Part shown: piece after piece, positions 1 through 7,354 of the stretch
Layout: every line of letters begins with the position of its first letter
Position numbering within the stretch: position 1 is the stretch's first letter
From: an uncultured Leuconostoc sp.
GTDB lineage: Bacteria; Bacillota; Bacilli; Lactobacillales; Lactobacillaceae
Length of the DNA: 14,137 nucleotides
NCBI RefSeq assembly: GCF_946222815.1
Contig: NZ_CAMJRK010000034.1
Location: 1-14,137, forward strand
Reading direction: 5' to 3'
Notes under the pieces: generated by a model
Databases searched by the model: none
What the model saw: the letters and a program-made list of their open reading frames with translations, nothing else
Told to the model about the DNA's origin: nothing
Position numbers and translations under genes: made by a program

Positions 1-883
1 ACCATATACCAGATAAAATAACTATCGTCATACCACACATCACAATGACTAAATTTTTAATAGCCAGAACAAAGGTTTCTTTTTTTACTGGTTGTTTAAT
101 AAACGCACGTGCCTGTTTAACTATAATTGGTAAGAGTGCCATCATAGCATAACTTGTGACTGGTAACCAACCAATTAACGTTGCAATTATAATTTCAATA
201 AAAGCAGCAATTGTCCAAAAAACATACATTCGTTTACTTGACTCAATGCCAAGATAATGGACAAGTGTGCGTCGTTTATTTTCTTCATCTTCATCGTGGT
301 CTGCAATGTTATTAGCAAACATAATCTCAGCAATGAAAATAGTTAAAGGTAGACTAACAATAAACCATTGAAACAAGACACTGACCGTCGGTACCATAAG
401 CGTATTAACATAAACTTGTGCGACAAAAATAAAATAACCCATCGTTATGCCAGACACAATTTCACCAAACGGTGTATTGGTAATTGGTTTTGGACCAGCA
501 GAATATAAATAACCAATTAGAAAACTAACAATACCAATGATCCAAGTAATGTAATCTGTCCTTAACGCAACGGCAATACCTGCTAAAGCAGCAATACCTG
601 CTAAAATTTCAGCAACGTGGAGCACTTGCTTATGAGTTATTACCTCGCCTTGAGCCTTTTCACGTAAAAATTCATTGGCTTTTTGACGTTTTGCATCTTC
701 ATATCGGTTAAATGTATTGACTGCCAGATGTACACTAATAGTCGCAACAATCAATAACACTGCATTCAACCAATTTAAACGTGCGTACTGCCATTGACTG
801 TATGCCAAGCCAACCATCAAAGGTGCAACACTAGGAATTACTACGCGAATTTCAACTAAATCTAAAAACTGTTTTGGTGTCAT
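1..883 (-). CDS. UbiA-family prenyltransferase, MenA-like (3' end beyond window)
   Basis: An open frame runs from an ATG at 883-881 to the window edge without a stop (294 codons), so the C-terminus is missing, probably only a few residues. The protein is polytopic and starts MTPKQFLDLVEIR, like 1,4-dihydroxy-2-naphthoate prenyltransferases of lactic bacteria. Family marks are a first polar motif around residues 56-63 (N-T-F-N-R-Y-E-D), a Y-S-A-G-P segment followed by T-P-F-G-E, and a second Asp-rich motif N-N-I-A-D-H-D-E-D-E followed by K-R-R-T-L. In this family the two motifs bind Mg-diphosphate of the prenyl donor in the membrane; the MenA branch attaches the prenyl tail of menaquinone. The first motif has Arg where many relatives have Asn or Asp. 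The upstream AGAGG lies 12 bases from the ATG, a slightly long spacing. No other menaquinone gene is in view, so MenA is a family-level inference. Confidence 0.8.
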   Translation of the reverse strand, partial: MTPKQFLDLVEIRVVIPSVAPLMVGLAYSQWQYARLNWLNAVLLIVATISVHLAVNTFNRYEDAKRQKANEFLREKAQGEVITHKQVLHVAEILAGIAALAGIAVALRTDYITWIIGIVSFLIGYLYSAGPKPITNTPFGEIVSGITMGYFIFVAQVYVNTLMVPTVSVLFQWFIVSLPLTIFIAEIMFANNIADHDEDEENKRRTLVHYLGIESSKRMYVFWTIAAFIEIIIATLIGWLPVTSYAMMALLPIIVKQARAFIKQPVKKETFVLAIKNLVIVMCGMTIVILSGIW

Positions 884-1002
884 TTTTAATTTAAACCTCT
901 AATAAAACATTTTACCAGAAAACATCCCAAAACGGTTTCTCATATCTTGATTTTGCAAGGTAATACCTGCATTGTTTGTATTGACTAAATTTTTATACCA
1001 AA

Positions 1003-1383
1003 CTATTTAGTAATAAAAGTTTGGTAAGCTTCACGCAAACTATTAGCGTATTCACCATTATCACGCATTGGTGCGTCCATGACAAATCCCAACAAAAAAT
1101 CTTGCACATCATCATCAATCAACTGTTCAGCCAAGGTCAACAAATCGGCAGACGTTGGCACATCAACGTTATTTCTGAGTATTGCAACGCCAATATCACC
1201 ATAATTTAGTTCCGCACGAAAGCCTACTGCAGCTGATTTAATATCAACGTAGATTTTTTCATCTTTATCAATCCATACGCGAAAAGGCGCTTGGCTCTCG
1301 AATGTATACGGAATGTTAATAATTTCGGCAGCAGCAGTTAATGCTGTGCCTTGTTCTTTTTCAGTTAAGCCGTGATTTTTCAT
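1003..1383 (-). CDS. Hypothetical protein, 126 aa, unrecognised
   Basis: I do not recognise this family. The frame is open from 1428, but I chose the ATG at 1383-1381 because an AAGGA lies 8 bases upstream; the ATG at 1389 is only 2 bases from it and the one at 1428 has no ribosome site. The product starts MKNHGLTEKEQG. It is soluble-looking, has no membrane segment, signal peptide or cysteine, and is acidic in its second half (an L-I-D-D-D-V-Q-D-F stretch followed by a hydrophobic L-L-G-F-V-M). It is transcribed away from pepC; a weak possible promoter is TTGCAA (1469-1464), 16 bases, CATAGT (1447-1442). The coding character is consistent with a real cytoplasmic protein, but the sequence alone gives no function. 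Confidence 0.7.
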   Translation of the reverse strand: MKNHGLTEKEQGTALTAAAEIINIPYTFESQAPFRVWIDKDEKIYVDIKSAAVGFRAELNYGDIGVAILRNNVDVPTSADLLTLAEQLIDDDVQDFLLGFVMDAPMRDNGEYANSLREAYQTFITK

Positions 1384-1548
1384 TATCATGATCCTTATTT
1401 TGAGTTTTGACCATGTTAGACAACTCACACAGTCTACCTTAACTATGCACCTTATTACAAAATTTGCAAGTCATAAATCCTATCATTAGAGGCTATAACG
1501 TCAAAATTATCATTATATGATAACTTGTTAGTTGCGTGTCACAAACAC

Positions 1549-1577
1549 TTGTCCTTTATAACCAATAGCGTTATATT
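1549..1577 (+). promoter_or_regulatory. Likely sigma-A promoter of pepC
   Basis: TTGTCC (1549-1554) and TATATT (1572-1577) are separated by 17 bases. They lie just upstream of the pepC ribosome site AAGGAG (1591-1596), which would give a short leader. The alternative hexamer TATAAT five bases downstream would make the spacer 22, which is too long. No operator or cre site is evident here. Confidence 0.55.
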
Positions 1578-1602
1578 ATAATTACATGAAAAGGAGATTA
1601 TG

Positions 1603-2940
1603 ATGTCTTTAGAAATTACACAACAACAAATAGCCGCATTTAAAAAATCTTCACAATCGCAACTAACGGATATTGCACGCCGTGCCACGACGAAAAACGG
1701 CATACACAACGCCAGTTTTAATCAAGAAACTGTTAATGTGACTACACCAATTTTTTCAATTGACCTCAATACTGGCAAAGTAGCCAATCAAAAACAATCT
1801 GGTCGTTGCTGGATGTTTGCGGCACTTAACACCATGAGGCATGATATCACCACCCTATTTCATCTGAGTGACGACTTTCAACTTTCACAAAGTTATACTT
1901 TTTTTTGGGATAAATTTGAAAAAGCAAATTATTTTTATCAAAATGTATTAGATACTGCTATCGAACCATTGGATTCACGTAAAGTCTCTTTTTTGATGAC
2001 AACCCCACAGCAAGATGGCGGCCAATGGGATATGATTGTTGCCCTAATTGAAAAATACGGGGTCGTACCGCAATCAGCTTACCCTGAATCAACCGCTTCA
2101 TCTGCCTCACGCGAATTTAATACAACATTTAACACCTTACTACGTCATGATGCTGTGATTTTACGAGAACTCGTTGCTAATGACGCCACTGAAGCCAGTA
2201 TCAACGCTAGGCGTGAAGAAATGTTATCTCATGTTTATCGTGTCTTGTCAATTACATTTGGTGAACCGCCTGTCAATTTTAACTTTGAATACCGCGACAC
2301 TGATAATCATTTTAAAACGGAACGTGCATTGACACCAAAAAGTTACTTTGACAAATTTGTTGGTTGGCAATTATCAGATTATGTCTCTATTATCAACGCA
2401 CCAACAACTGATAAACCTTTCAATGCAACTTACAACGTTGATATGTTAGGTAATGTTGTTGGTGGCCGTGAGGTCAAACATTTAAATGTCACGATTGACA
2501 CAATGAAGGCACTGGCAATTGCGCAACTCAAAGATGGCAAATCAGTTTGGTTTGGTGTCGACATGGGGCCACAAGTTGACCGCACAAACGGCCTCATGGC
2601 TACCGGTGTATTTGCCACTGATGAGCTATTTCAAGTGGATACGACAATGACCAAAGCACAACGTCTAGACTATGGTGACAGCCTGATGACACATGCAATG
2701 GTTTTAACCGGTGTTGATTTAGATGAAGCTGGCAAACCAACGAAATGGCAAGTTGAAAACTCATGGGGCGAAAAAGCAGGCAAAAAGGGCTATTTCACAA
2801 TGTCTGATGCGTGGATGAGTGACTATGCTTACCAAATCGTTGTTAATAAATCATATTTAAGTGACAAGTTAGTCGATATTTACGACAATGCAACACCTAA
2901 ACTCTTAGCGCCATGGGATCCAATGGGCGCTTTAGCCTAA
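1603..2940 (+). CDS. pepC: Aminopeptidase C (bleomycin hydrolase family, C1B)
   Basis: Cytosolic cysteine aminopeptidase that removes N-terminal residues from peptides, part of the nutritional proteolysis set of lactic acid bacteria; family members form a hexameric barrel. All three catalytic residues are visible in their usual contexts: Cys69 in Q-K-Q-S-G-R-C-W, His364 in L-M-T-H-A-M-V-L-T-G, and Asn386 in V-E-N-S-W-G. At 445 residues it has the normal family length, and the end P-W-D-P-M-G-A-L-A matches the conserved C-terminal arm that reaches into the active site. Two adjacent ATGs exist (1600 and 1603). I chose 1603 because AAGGAG (1591-1596) is then 6 bases away rather than 3. The gene is monocistronic and ends in a strong palindromic terminator shared with the converging exporter gene. 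Confidence 0.96.
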   Translation: MSLEITQQQIAAFKKSSQSQLTDIARRATTKNGIHNASFNQETVNVTTPIFSIDLNTGKVANQKQSGRCWMFAALNTMRHDITTLFHLSDDFQLSQSYTFFWDKFEKANYFYQNVLDTAIEPLDSRKVSFLMTTPQQDGGQWDMIVALIEKYGVVPQSAYPESTASSASREFNTTFNTLLRHDAVILRELVANDATEASINARREEMLSHVYRVLSITFGEPPVNFNFEYRDTDNHFKTERALTPKSYFDKFVGWQLSDYVSIINAPTTDKPFNATYNVDMLGNVVGGREVKHLNVTIDTMKALAIAQLKDGKSVWFGVDMGPQVDRTNGLMATGVFATDELFQVDTTMTKAQRLDYGDSLMTHAMVLTGVDLDEAGKPTKWQVENSWGEKAGKKGYFTMSDAWMSDYAYQIVVNKSYLSDKLVDIYDNATPKLLAPWDPMGALA

Positions 2941-2946
2941 AGCAGT

Positions 2947-2999
2947 GATCAAAATAAAACACCAGCGACTAAATTAGTCGCTGGTGTTTTATTTTGATC
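2947..2999. terminator. Bidirectional intrinsic terminator, perfect 26+1+26 palindrome
   Basis: Bases 2947-2972 and 2974-2999 are exact reverse complements around a single A at 2973. The GC-rich core is ACCAGCGACTAA, and outer A/T-rich arms supply a T-rich run on either strand. It begins 6 bases after the pepC stop. It also covers the stop and last codons of the converging MFS gene (stop at 2991-2989), so it should end transcripts from both sides. Confidence 0.9.
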
Positions 3000-4554
3000 G
3001 ACCTTGACCACCTGTTTTAATCAAAACAAGCGCAACAATGCCACCAATAATTAATAACATACCATCTAGATGCATGATACCTTTAAACCCGTTATCAAAG
3101 GCTTGACGAACCGCCATTTGCAATTCTTTAGCAAATGGCGTTGCCATAACACGTTTGCTTGTCACAATGGCATGACCAGAAAATGGCCCTGCTGCAACCA
3201 ACACTTGGTTAAGTTCCGATATCATAGCTTTAGGCGCACCGAGAACACTGGGTAAGTGTTGCGTTAATCCAGCTTGATAACCATCCGCTAGGCGTAACCC
3301 TTGGAAAACAACACCAAAGCTAACACCTACTTGCATAAATGTTGAAATCATACCAGAGGCCATCCCCATTTGCCGTGGTTCAACCGATGACATTGCAGCT
3401 GTTGTCATCGGTGGATTAATCGATCCATTACCAATACCAATGAGAATAAATGCTGGCCAAAAATCAGCAAACGTTGCAGTATCAGTCGTTAAAGCACTTA
3501 AAGTAAACAATCCAACACCAATAAACATCGCCGAAATCGCTAGCATATAACCATGACGCAAACGATTAGTCAGCATACCAGCAATTGGCCCGAGCACCAA
3601 GGAAAATCCTGAAATTGTGGCTTGTCTCAAGCCAGTATCCCAAGCAGAATAGCCAACATAGTTTTGCATAAATGTTGATAAATAGGCAAAGAAACCATAT
3701 AAACCTGCACCTAAGAAAAATGCGACTAACACAGCACCTGTAAAACTAGAAGACTTGAACATACTTAAGTCCATCATTGGATTTTTGGCCGTTTTTTGTC
3801 GCCAAATAAATAAAGCAAATAAAATAACCGCAGCAATTAAATAGCCTGCAACCTCTGGTTTACTCCAGTTCCAACTGGCATGCATTTCTTTTTGTACTAA
3901 GCCAAAAACTAACGAAAAAATCGTCCCAGTTGACAGTAGCATACCAATGTAATCAACGCCACCGGTATCATGGTGCGCCTGTTCATTTGAAATGAAGCGC
4001 AAAGCTAACACAACCGTTATCAGCCCAATAGGCAGGTTAATTGTAAATATTGATTGCCATGCGAATGTATCGACTAGCCAACCACCCAGTAATGGTCCTG
4101 AGGCAGTCGAAAGCCCTATAATTGAACTTAATATCCCTAAAGCAATGCCTCGCTCTTTGCCATTAAATGTTGTCCCAATAATAGCAAAAGATAACGACAT
4201 CATAGCAGAACCACCAATAGCCTGGATAGCTCGGAAAATATGTAGCATACTAATAGATGTTGATACAGCATCCAGACCAGAACCAATTGTAAATATAATT
4301 AGGCCAATCATAAACATCAACTTACGCCCATATAAATCACCTAATTTTGCCCATATTAATAACAAAACTGAAAAAACAATAGTATAGGCTGAAATGACCC
4401 ATTGTAAATCTGAATAAGAAGCATTTAAGCTTGATTGAATGCTAGGAAGTGCCACATTGACAACCGTCGTATCAATTAAGGCCATAAAAACGCCTAACGC
4501 AACGGCAATCAACGCTAGCCAGCGTTTTGGATTGCGTGTTTGTTCTGTTGTCAT
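2989..4554 (-). CDS. MFS multidrug exporter, DHA2 (EmrB/QacA) family
   Basis: A 521-residue polytopic protein whose length and hydrophobic pattern fit the 14-helix DHA2 drug:proton antiporters of the cytoplasmic membrane. Visible family motifs are I-D-T-T-V-V-N-V-A-L-P in helix 1 (about 27-37), motif A as A-K-L-G-D-L-Y-G-R-K between helices 2 and 3 (69-78), motif B as F-R-A-I-Q-A-I-G-G-S (107-116), and motif C as A-S-G-P-L-L-G-G-W-L (151-160) in helix 5, the antiporter signature. Its ATG shares one base with the stop of the upstream padR-type gene (TAATG), which implies translational coupling. Paired with a PadR regulator, it is most likely an inducible exporter of toxic or phenolic compounds; the substrate cannot be read from sequence. 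The last three codons lie inside the terminator palindrome. Confidence 0.9.
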   Translation of the reverse strand: MTTEQTRNPKRWLALIAVALGVFMALIDTTVVNVALPSIQSSLNASYSDLQWVISAYTIVFSVLLLIWAKLGDLYGRKLMFMIGLIIFTIGSGLDAVSTSISMLHIFRAIQAIGGSAMMSLSFAIIGTTFNGKERGIALGILSSIIGLSTASGPLLGGWLVDTFAWQSIFTINLPIGLITVVLALRFISNEQAHHDTGGVDYIGMLLSTGTIFSLVFGLVQKEMHASWNWSKPEVAGYLIAAVILFALFIWRQKTAKNPMMDLSMFKSSSFTGAVLVAFFLGAGLYGFFAYLSTFMQNYVGYSAWDTGLRQATISGFSLVLGPIAGMLTNRLRHGYMLAISAMFIGVGLFTLSALTTDTATFADFWPAFILIGIGNGSINPPMTTAAMSSVEPRQMGMASGMISTFMQVGVSFGVVFQGLRLADGYQAGLTQHLPSVLGAPKAMISELNQVLVAAGPFSGHAIVTSKRVMATPFAKELQMAVRQAFDNGFKGIMHLDGMLLIIGGIVALVLIKTGGQGRSK

Positions 4555-5075
4555 TACTTTAACTCACTTTCAATTGTATCTAGATAGGTTAGATAAGTAT
4601 CTGCCAAACCAATTTGTAATTGATTTGTTTGCATAGCAGATTTTAAAAACAGCGCATCTGGATGATGTCGCTTTAATTGATCAATATGTGCACAATGTTT
4701 GTCACGCTGCGCTTGCTTTTCAGTCCTAAAATCAGTGATTATTTTTTGAGCTAGTGCCCGATCTACTAAAGATAAGCTAGATAGCTTAAATAAATAAACA
4801 TCATTCATATGCGCATTCTTTTTCACTGACTCACGCATTAATGTCTCAAATCTTTCCCGACCCAACTGTGTGACATGTAACTTTTTTTTACCGCGCCAGT
4901 CTAAGTCATCTGTCATAAAAATTGTTCCCGCTATCTCCATTTTTTCTAGTAACGGATATAACACACCAAAACTAACTTTACGATTGTCACCTAAAACATT
5001 TTCAAGTACAAAACGTAATTTATAAGCTGATCGATCAGTAAACAACAACTGTCCTAATATATATAACTCATACAT
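4554..5075 (-). CDS. PadR-family transcriptional regulator
   Basis: 173 residues. An N-terminal winged-helix domain (about 1-80) begins M-Y-E-L-Y-I-L-G-Q-L-L and contains the PadR core V-S-F-G-V-L-Y-P-L-L-E-K-M-E followed by a strand-rich wing (D-W-R-G-K-K-K-L-H-V-T). A helical C-terminal region (about 90-173) fits the longer PadR subgroup that dimerises through its C-terminus. Members repress adjacent transporter or detoxification genes and release DNA when bound by a ligand. The start at 5075 has a strong AGGGGG seven bases upstream. It is first in a two-gene operon with the MFS exporter and probably represses its own promoter, where two identical palindromic repeats occur. The inducer is unknown. 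Confidence 0.9.
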   Translation of the reverse strand: MYELYILGQLLFTDRSAYKLRFVLENVLGDNRKVSFGVLYPLLEKMEIAGTIFMTDDLDWRGKKKLHVTQLGRERFETLMRESVKKNAHMNDVYLFKLSSLSLVDRALAQKIITDFRTEKQAQRDKHCAHIDQLKRHHPDALFLKSAMQTNQLQIGLADTYLTYLDTIESELK

Positions 5076-5090
5076 GTTGCGTCCCCCTAA

Positions 5091-5108
5091 TATATCTTTT
5101 AGATAGTT
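5091..5108. promoter_or_regulatory. Operator-like repeat, downstream copy
   Basis: TATATCTTTTAGATAGTT is an exact copy of 5124-5141. It contains the inverted repeat TATCT-TTT-AGATA. Relative to the promoter at 5148-5120 it lies just downstream of the expected start site and before the padR ribosome site, so a bound repressor there would block elongation. Binding by the PadR protein is inferred. Confidence 0.65.
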
Positions 5109-5119
5109 AACATGTCGTT

Positions 5120-5148
5120 ATTTTATATCTTTTAGATAGTTTTGTCAA
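5120..5148 (-). promoter_or_regulatory. Near-consensus sigma-A promoter of the padR-MFS operon
   Basis: On the minus strand TTGACA (5148-5143), a 17-base spacer and TAAAAT (5125-5120) form an almost ideal vegetative promoter. The expected start is near 5113, giving a short leader before AGGGGG and the ATG at 5075. Such a strong core with operator-like repeats in and after it fits a promoter normally held off by a repressor. Confidence 0.85.
5124..5141. promoter_or_regulatory. Operator-like repeat inside the promoter spacer
   Basis: The second exact copy of the 18-base repeat. It almost fills the interval between -35 and -10, and its inverted repeat TATCT-TTT-AGATA sits in the spacer. The two copies are offset by 33 bases, close to three helical turns, so bound dimers would lie on one DNA face. 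This is most simply read as autoregulation by the adjacent PadR protein. Confidence 0.7.
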
Positions 5149-5160
5149 ACTTTTTAGCAC

Positions 5161-5191
5161 AAAAAAAACAAACTATCATAATAATAGTTTG
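5161..5191 (-). terminator. Intrinsic terminator of groESL
   Basis: On the minus strand CAAACTAT (5191-5184), a seven-base loop and ATAGTTTG (5176-5169) form an 8-bp stem followed by eight T (5168-5161). It lies 18 bases after the groEL stop and separates the chaperonin operon from the padR promoter. Confidence 0.85.
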
Positions 5192-5208
5192 CGCTTTTAA
5201 TATTACTC

Positions 5209-6828
5209 TTACATCATACCTGGCATACCACCTTGTGGCATAGCTGATGCAGCATCATCACTTGGCAACTCAGCTACAACGGCTTCTGTTGTCAACAACA
5301 AAGCTGATACTGACGCAGCATTTTGCAAAGCTGAACGTGTTACCTTGGTTGGATCAACAATACCAGCTGCAATCATATCTACCCATTCATTTGTTGCGGC
5401 ATTATAACCAAAGCCTTCAACTTGTTCTTTCAACTTATTGACAATCACTGAGCCTTCAAAACCAGCGTTTTCAACAATTTGACGAACTGGCGCTTCTAGC
5501 GCCTTAATAACAGTATTAATGCCTGTCTGAACATCGCCTACTTCTGACAAAGCAGTTACAGCTGAAATAGCATTAACTAGAGCTGTACCACCACCAGAAA
5601 CAAAGCCTTCTTCAACAGCGGCACGTGTGGCATTCAAAGCATCTTCAATACGATACTTGCGTTCTTTTAATTCAGTTTCAGTTGCAGCACCAACATTAAT
5701 TACGGCAACACCACCAGCTAACTTTGCCAAACGTTCTTGTAACTTTTCACGATCAAAGTCAGAAGTTGTTTCAGCAATTTGTTGCTTGATAATGTCTACA
5801 CGTGTGGCAACCGCATTTTTATCACCCGAACCTTCAACAATTGTTGTGTTATCCTTTGAAACATTAACCTTACTTGCTTGACCAAGTTGATCAATAGTCA
5901 CATCTTTCAAGTTCAAACCAAGATCTTCAGTAATAACAGTACCACCTGTCAAAACAGCAATATCTTCTAACTGTGCCTTACGGCGATCACCAAAGCCAGG
6001 TGCCTTAACGGCAACAACGTTGAATGTGCCACGCATCTTGTTCAAAACAAGTGTTGGCAAAGCTTCTCCCGTAATGTCATCAGCAATAATCAATAGTGCA
6101 CGACCTTGTTCAACAACACTTTGTAACACTGGCAAAACATCTTGAATATTGCTAATCTTTTTATCTGTAATTAAGATATAGGGATTATCCAAGTTGGCTT
6201 CCATTTTATCGTTGTCTGTCACCATGTACTGTGACATGTAGCCACGATCGAATTGCATACCTTCAACAACATCTAACGTTGTTTCGATACCCTTTGATTC
6301 TTCGATTGTTATCACACCATCATTGCCAACTTTATCCATAGCTTCAGCAATTAATTCGCCAACTTCTTCATTAGAAGCAGAAATTGATGCAATTTGTGCA
6401 ATTTCAGCTTTTGTGCTGACTGTATGTGACATTTCATGCAACTTCTTAACAGCTGCAGCAGTCGCCTTTTCAATTCCTGTACGTATGCCAACAGGGTTAG
6501 CACCAGCAGTCACATTCTTTAAACCTTCGGCTACAATGGCTTGTGTCAAAACAGTAGCCGTTGTTGTACCATCACCAGCAATGTCATTTGTTTTTGAAGC
6601 AACTTCAGCAACAAGCTTTGCCCCCATATTTTCAAAATGATCTTCAAGTTCGATTGCTTTAGCAATTGTTACCCCATCATTAGTGATTGTTGGTGCACCA
6701 TAAGATTGTTCCAAAACAACATTACGACCCTTAGGACCAATTGTTGTCTTAACTGTATTAGCTAGTTTATCAACACCAGCCTTCATCTTTGAACGTGCAT
6801 CTTCTGAAAACTTTAATTCTTTAGCCAT
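5209..6828 (-). CDS. groEL: Chaperonin GroEL (Hsp60)
   Basis: Cytosolic 14-subunit folding chaperone that encloses unfolded proteins under a GroES lid in an ATP-driven cycle. The 539-residue protein is standard length and starts MAKELKFSEDAR. ATP-site motifs are T-I-G-P-K-G-R-N-V (about 30-38) and D-G-T-T-T-A-T-V-L (about 87-95), with the catalytic Asp opening the second. A later conserved stretch is V-S-G-G-G-T-A-L (about 412-419). The C-terminus carries the flexible Gly/Met tail P-Q-G-G-M-P-G-M-M that lines the cavity floor. It follows groES after 67 bases and has its own AGAGG site 10 bases before the ATG. It is co-transcribed from the CIRCE-controlled promoter. Nothing is truncated or unusual. 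Confidence 0.99.
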   Translation of the reverse strand: MAKELKFSEDARSKMKAGVDKLANTVKTTIGPKGRNVVLEQSYGAPTITNDGVTIAKAIELEDHFENMGAKLVAEVASKTNDIAGDGTTTATVLTQAIVAEGLKNVTAGANPVGIRTGIEKATAAAVKKLHEMSHTVSTKAEIAQIASISASNEEVGELIAEAMDKVGNDGVITIEESKGIETTLDVVEGMQFDRGYMSQYMVTDNDKMEANLDNPYILITDKKISNIQDVLPVLQSVVEQGRALLIIADDITGEALPTLVLNKMRGTFNVVAVKAPGFGDRRKAQLEDIAVLTGGTVITEDLGLNLKDVTIDQLGQASKVNVSKDNTTIVEGSGDKNAVATRVDIIKQQIAETTSDFDREKLQERLAKLAGGVAVINVGAATETELKERKYRIEDALNATRAAVEEGFVSGGGTALVNAISAVTALSEVGDVQTGINTVIKALEAPVRQIVENAGFEGSVIVNKLKEQVEGFGYNAATNEWVDMIAAGIVDPTKVTRSALQNAASVSALLLTTEAVVAELPSDDAASAMPQGGMPGMM

Positions 6829-6895
6829 TATTAAAATACCTCTTTAGAATTTTTTATTTAATATCAATTTTTTGACGTCAATTATTTTATGTTAT

Positions 6896-7180
6896 TTATT
6901 CTACAATTGCAACAATATCTTTTTCATGGAGTACTAGGTAATCCGCACCCTCAAAGGCTACTTCTTGTCCTGCATACTTATCAAATAAAACCTCATCATC
7001 GACTTTAACTGCCAAATCACGGATTGATCCATCATTCAAGACATATCCTGTACCTGCAGCAATAATTTTACCTGTCACTGGCTTATCCTTAGCATTATTC
7101 GCCAACACAATGCCACCAACTGTTTGTTCCGCAGCTTCTGTTACTTCAATAATCACGCGATCACCTAATGGTTTCAACAT
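6896..7180 (-). CDS. groES: Co-chaperonin GroES (Hsp10)
   Basis: 94-residue lid protein of the GroEL chamber. It starts M-L-K-P-L-G-D-R-V-I-I-E, the classic family N-terminus, and includes the mobile-loop segment E-Q-T-V-G-G-I-V-L (about 19-27) that docks to GroEL, then the conserved strand G-K-I-I-A-A-G-T-G. The ATG at 7180 has GGAGG nine bases upstream. It is first in the groES-groEL operon. The short leader carries a perfect CIRCE element, so HrcA repression is expected. Confidence 0.98.
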   Translation of the reverse strand: MLKPLGDRVIIEVTEAAEQTVGGIVLANNAKDKPVTGKIIAAGTGYVLNDGSIRDLAVKVDDEVLFDKYAGQEVAFEGADYLVLHEKDIVAIVE

Positions 7181-7205
7181 GAGATAATACCTCCAATTTT
7201 TATTT

Positions 7206-7232
7206 TTAGCACTCTTTTTAAAAGAGTGCTAA
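7206..7232. promoter_or_regulatory. CIRCE operator (HrcA site)
   Basis: TTAGCACTC (7206-7214), nine bases, GAGTGCTAA (7224-7232). This matches the CIRCE consensus at all 18 arm positions. It sits just downstream of the expected groESL start site, where HrcA binding blocks transcription until heat stress. The hrcA gene is not in the window, and no CtsR-type heptad repeat is seen nearby. Confidence 0.98.
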
Positions 7233-7243
7233 CTACAGTTACA

Positions 7244-7271
7244 AGTATAGCACGTTGCCACTTATTGTCAA
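7244..7271 (-). promoter_or_regulatory. Sigma-A promoter of groESL
   Basis: On the minus strand TTGACA (7271-7266), 16 bases, TATACT (7249-7244). The expected start near 7237 places CIRCE at about +5 to +31. The -35 begins one base after the T-run of the upstream gene's terminator. Confidence 0.9.
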
Positions 7272-7272
7272 T

Positions 7273-7318
7273 AAAAAAGGTTTCAAGTTGGTTAGATTTT
7301 AGCTAACTTTCTTGAAAC
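7273..7318 (-). terminator. Terminator after the YitT-family gene
   Basis: On the minus strand GTTTCAAG (7318-7311) pairs with CTTGAAAC (7287-7280). Inside, a 3x3 internal loop separates it from GTTAG pairing with CTAAC, and a T-run follows at 7278-7273. It would insulate the groESL promoter from upstream man-operon transcription. Confidence 0.75.
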
Positions 7319-7354
7319 ACTATTATGTATCATATGTTATAGCAATACTTTTAA

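Noticed and set aside
895..1001. A 35-codon open stretch on the minus strand after the hypothetical gene, ending in a Met/Phe-rich M-R-N-R-F-G-M-F-S-G-K-M-F-Y.
   Set aside because: It is preceded by a stop, has no ATG near its beginning and only a weak AGG before an internal TTG. It may be a chance frame in the leader of the prenyltransferase gene. Conservation in relatives would be needed to revive it.
5627..6640. Long plus-strand open frames opposite groEL, and similar ones opposite the MFS, PTS and manA genes.
   Set aside because: They are antisense shadows of well-supported genes, with low-complexity composition and no ribosome sites.
6829..6895. Possible internal promoter or regulatory hairpin between groES and groEL (TTGACGTCAA palindrome near 6870).
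   Set aside because: No matching -10 at proper spacing and no second CIRCE. The gap is AT-rich and explained by a simple intercistronic spacer.
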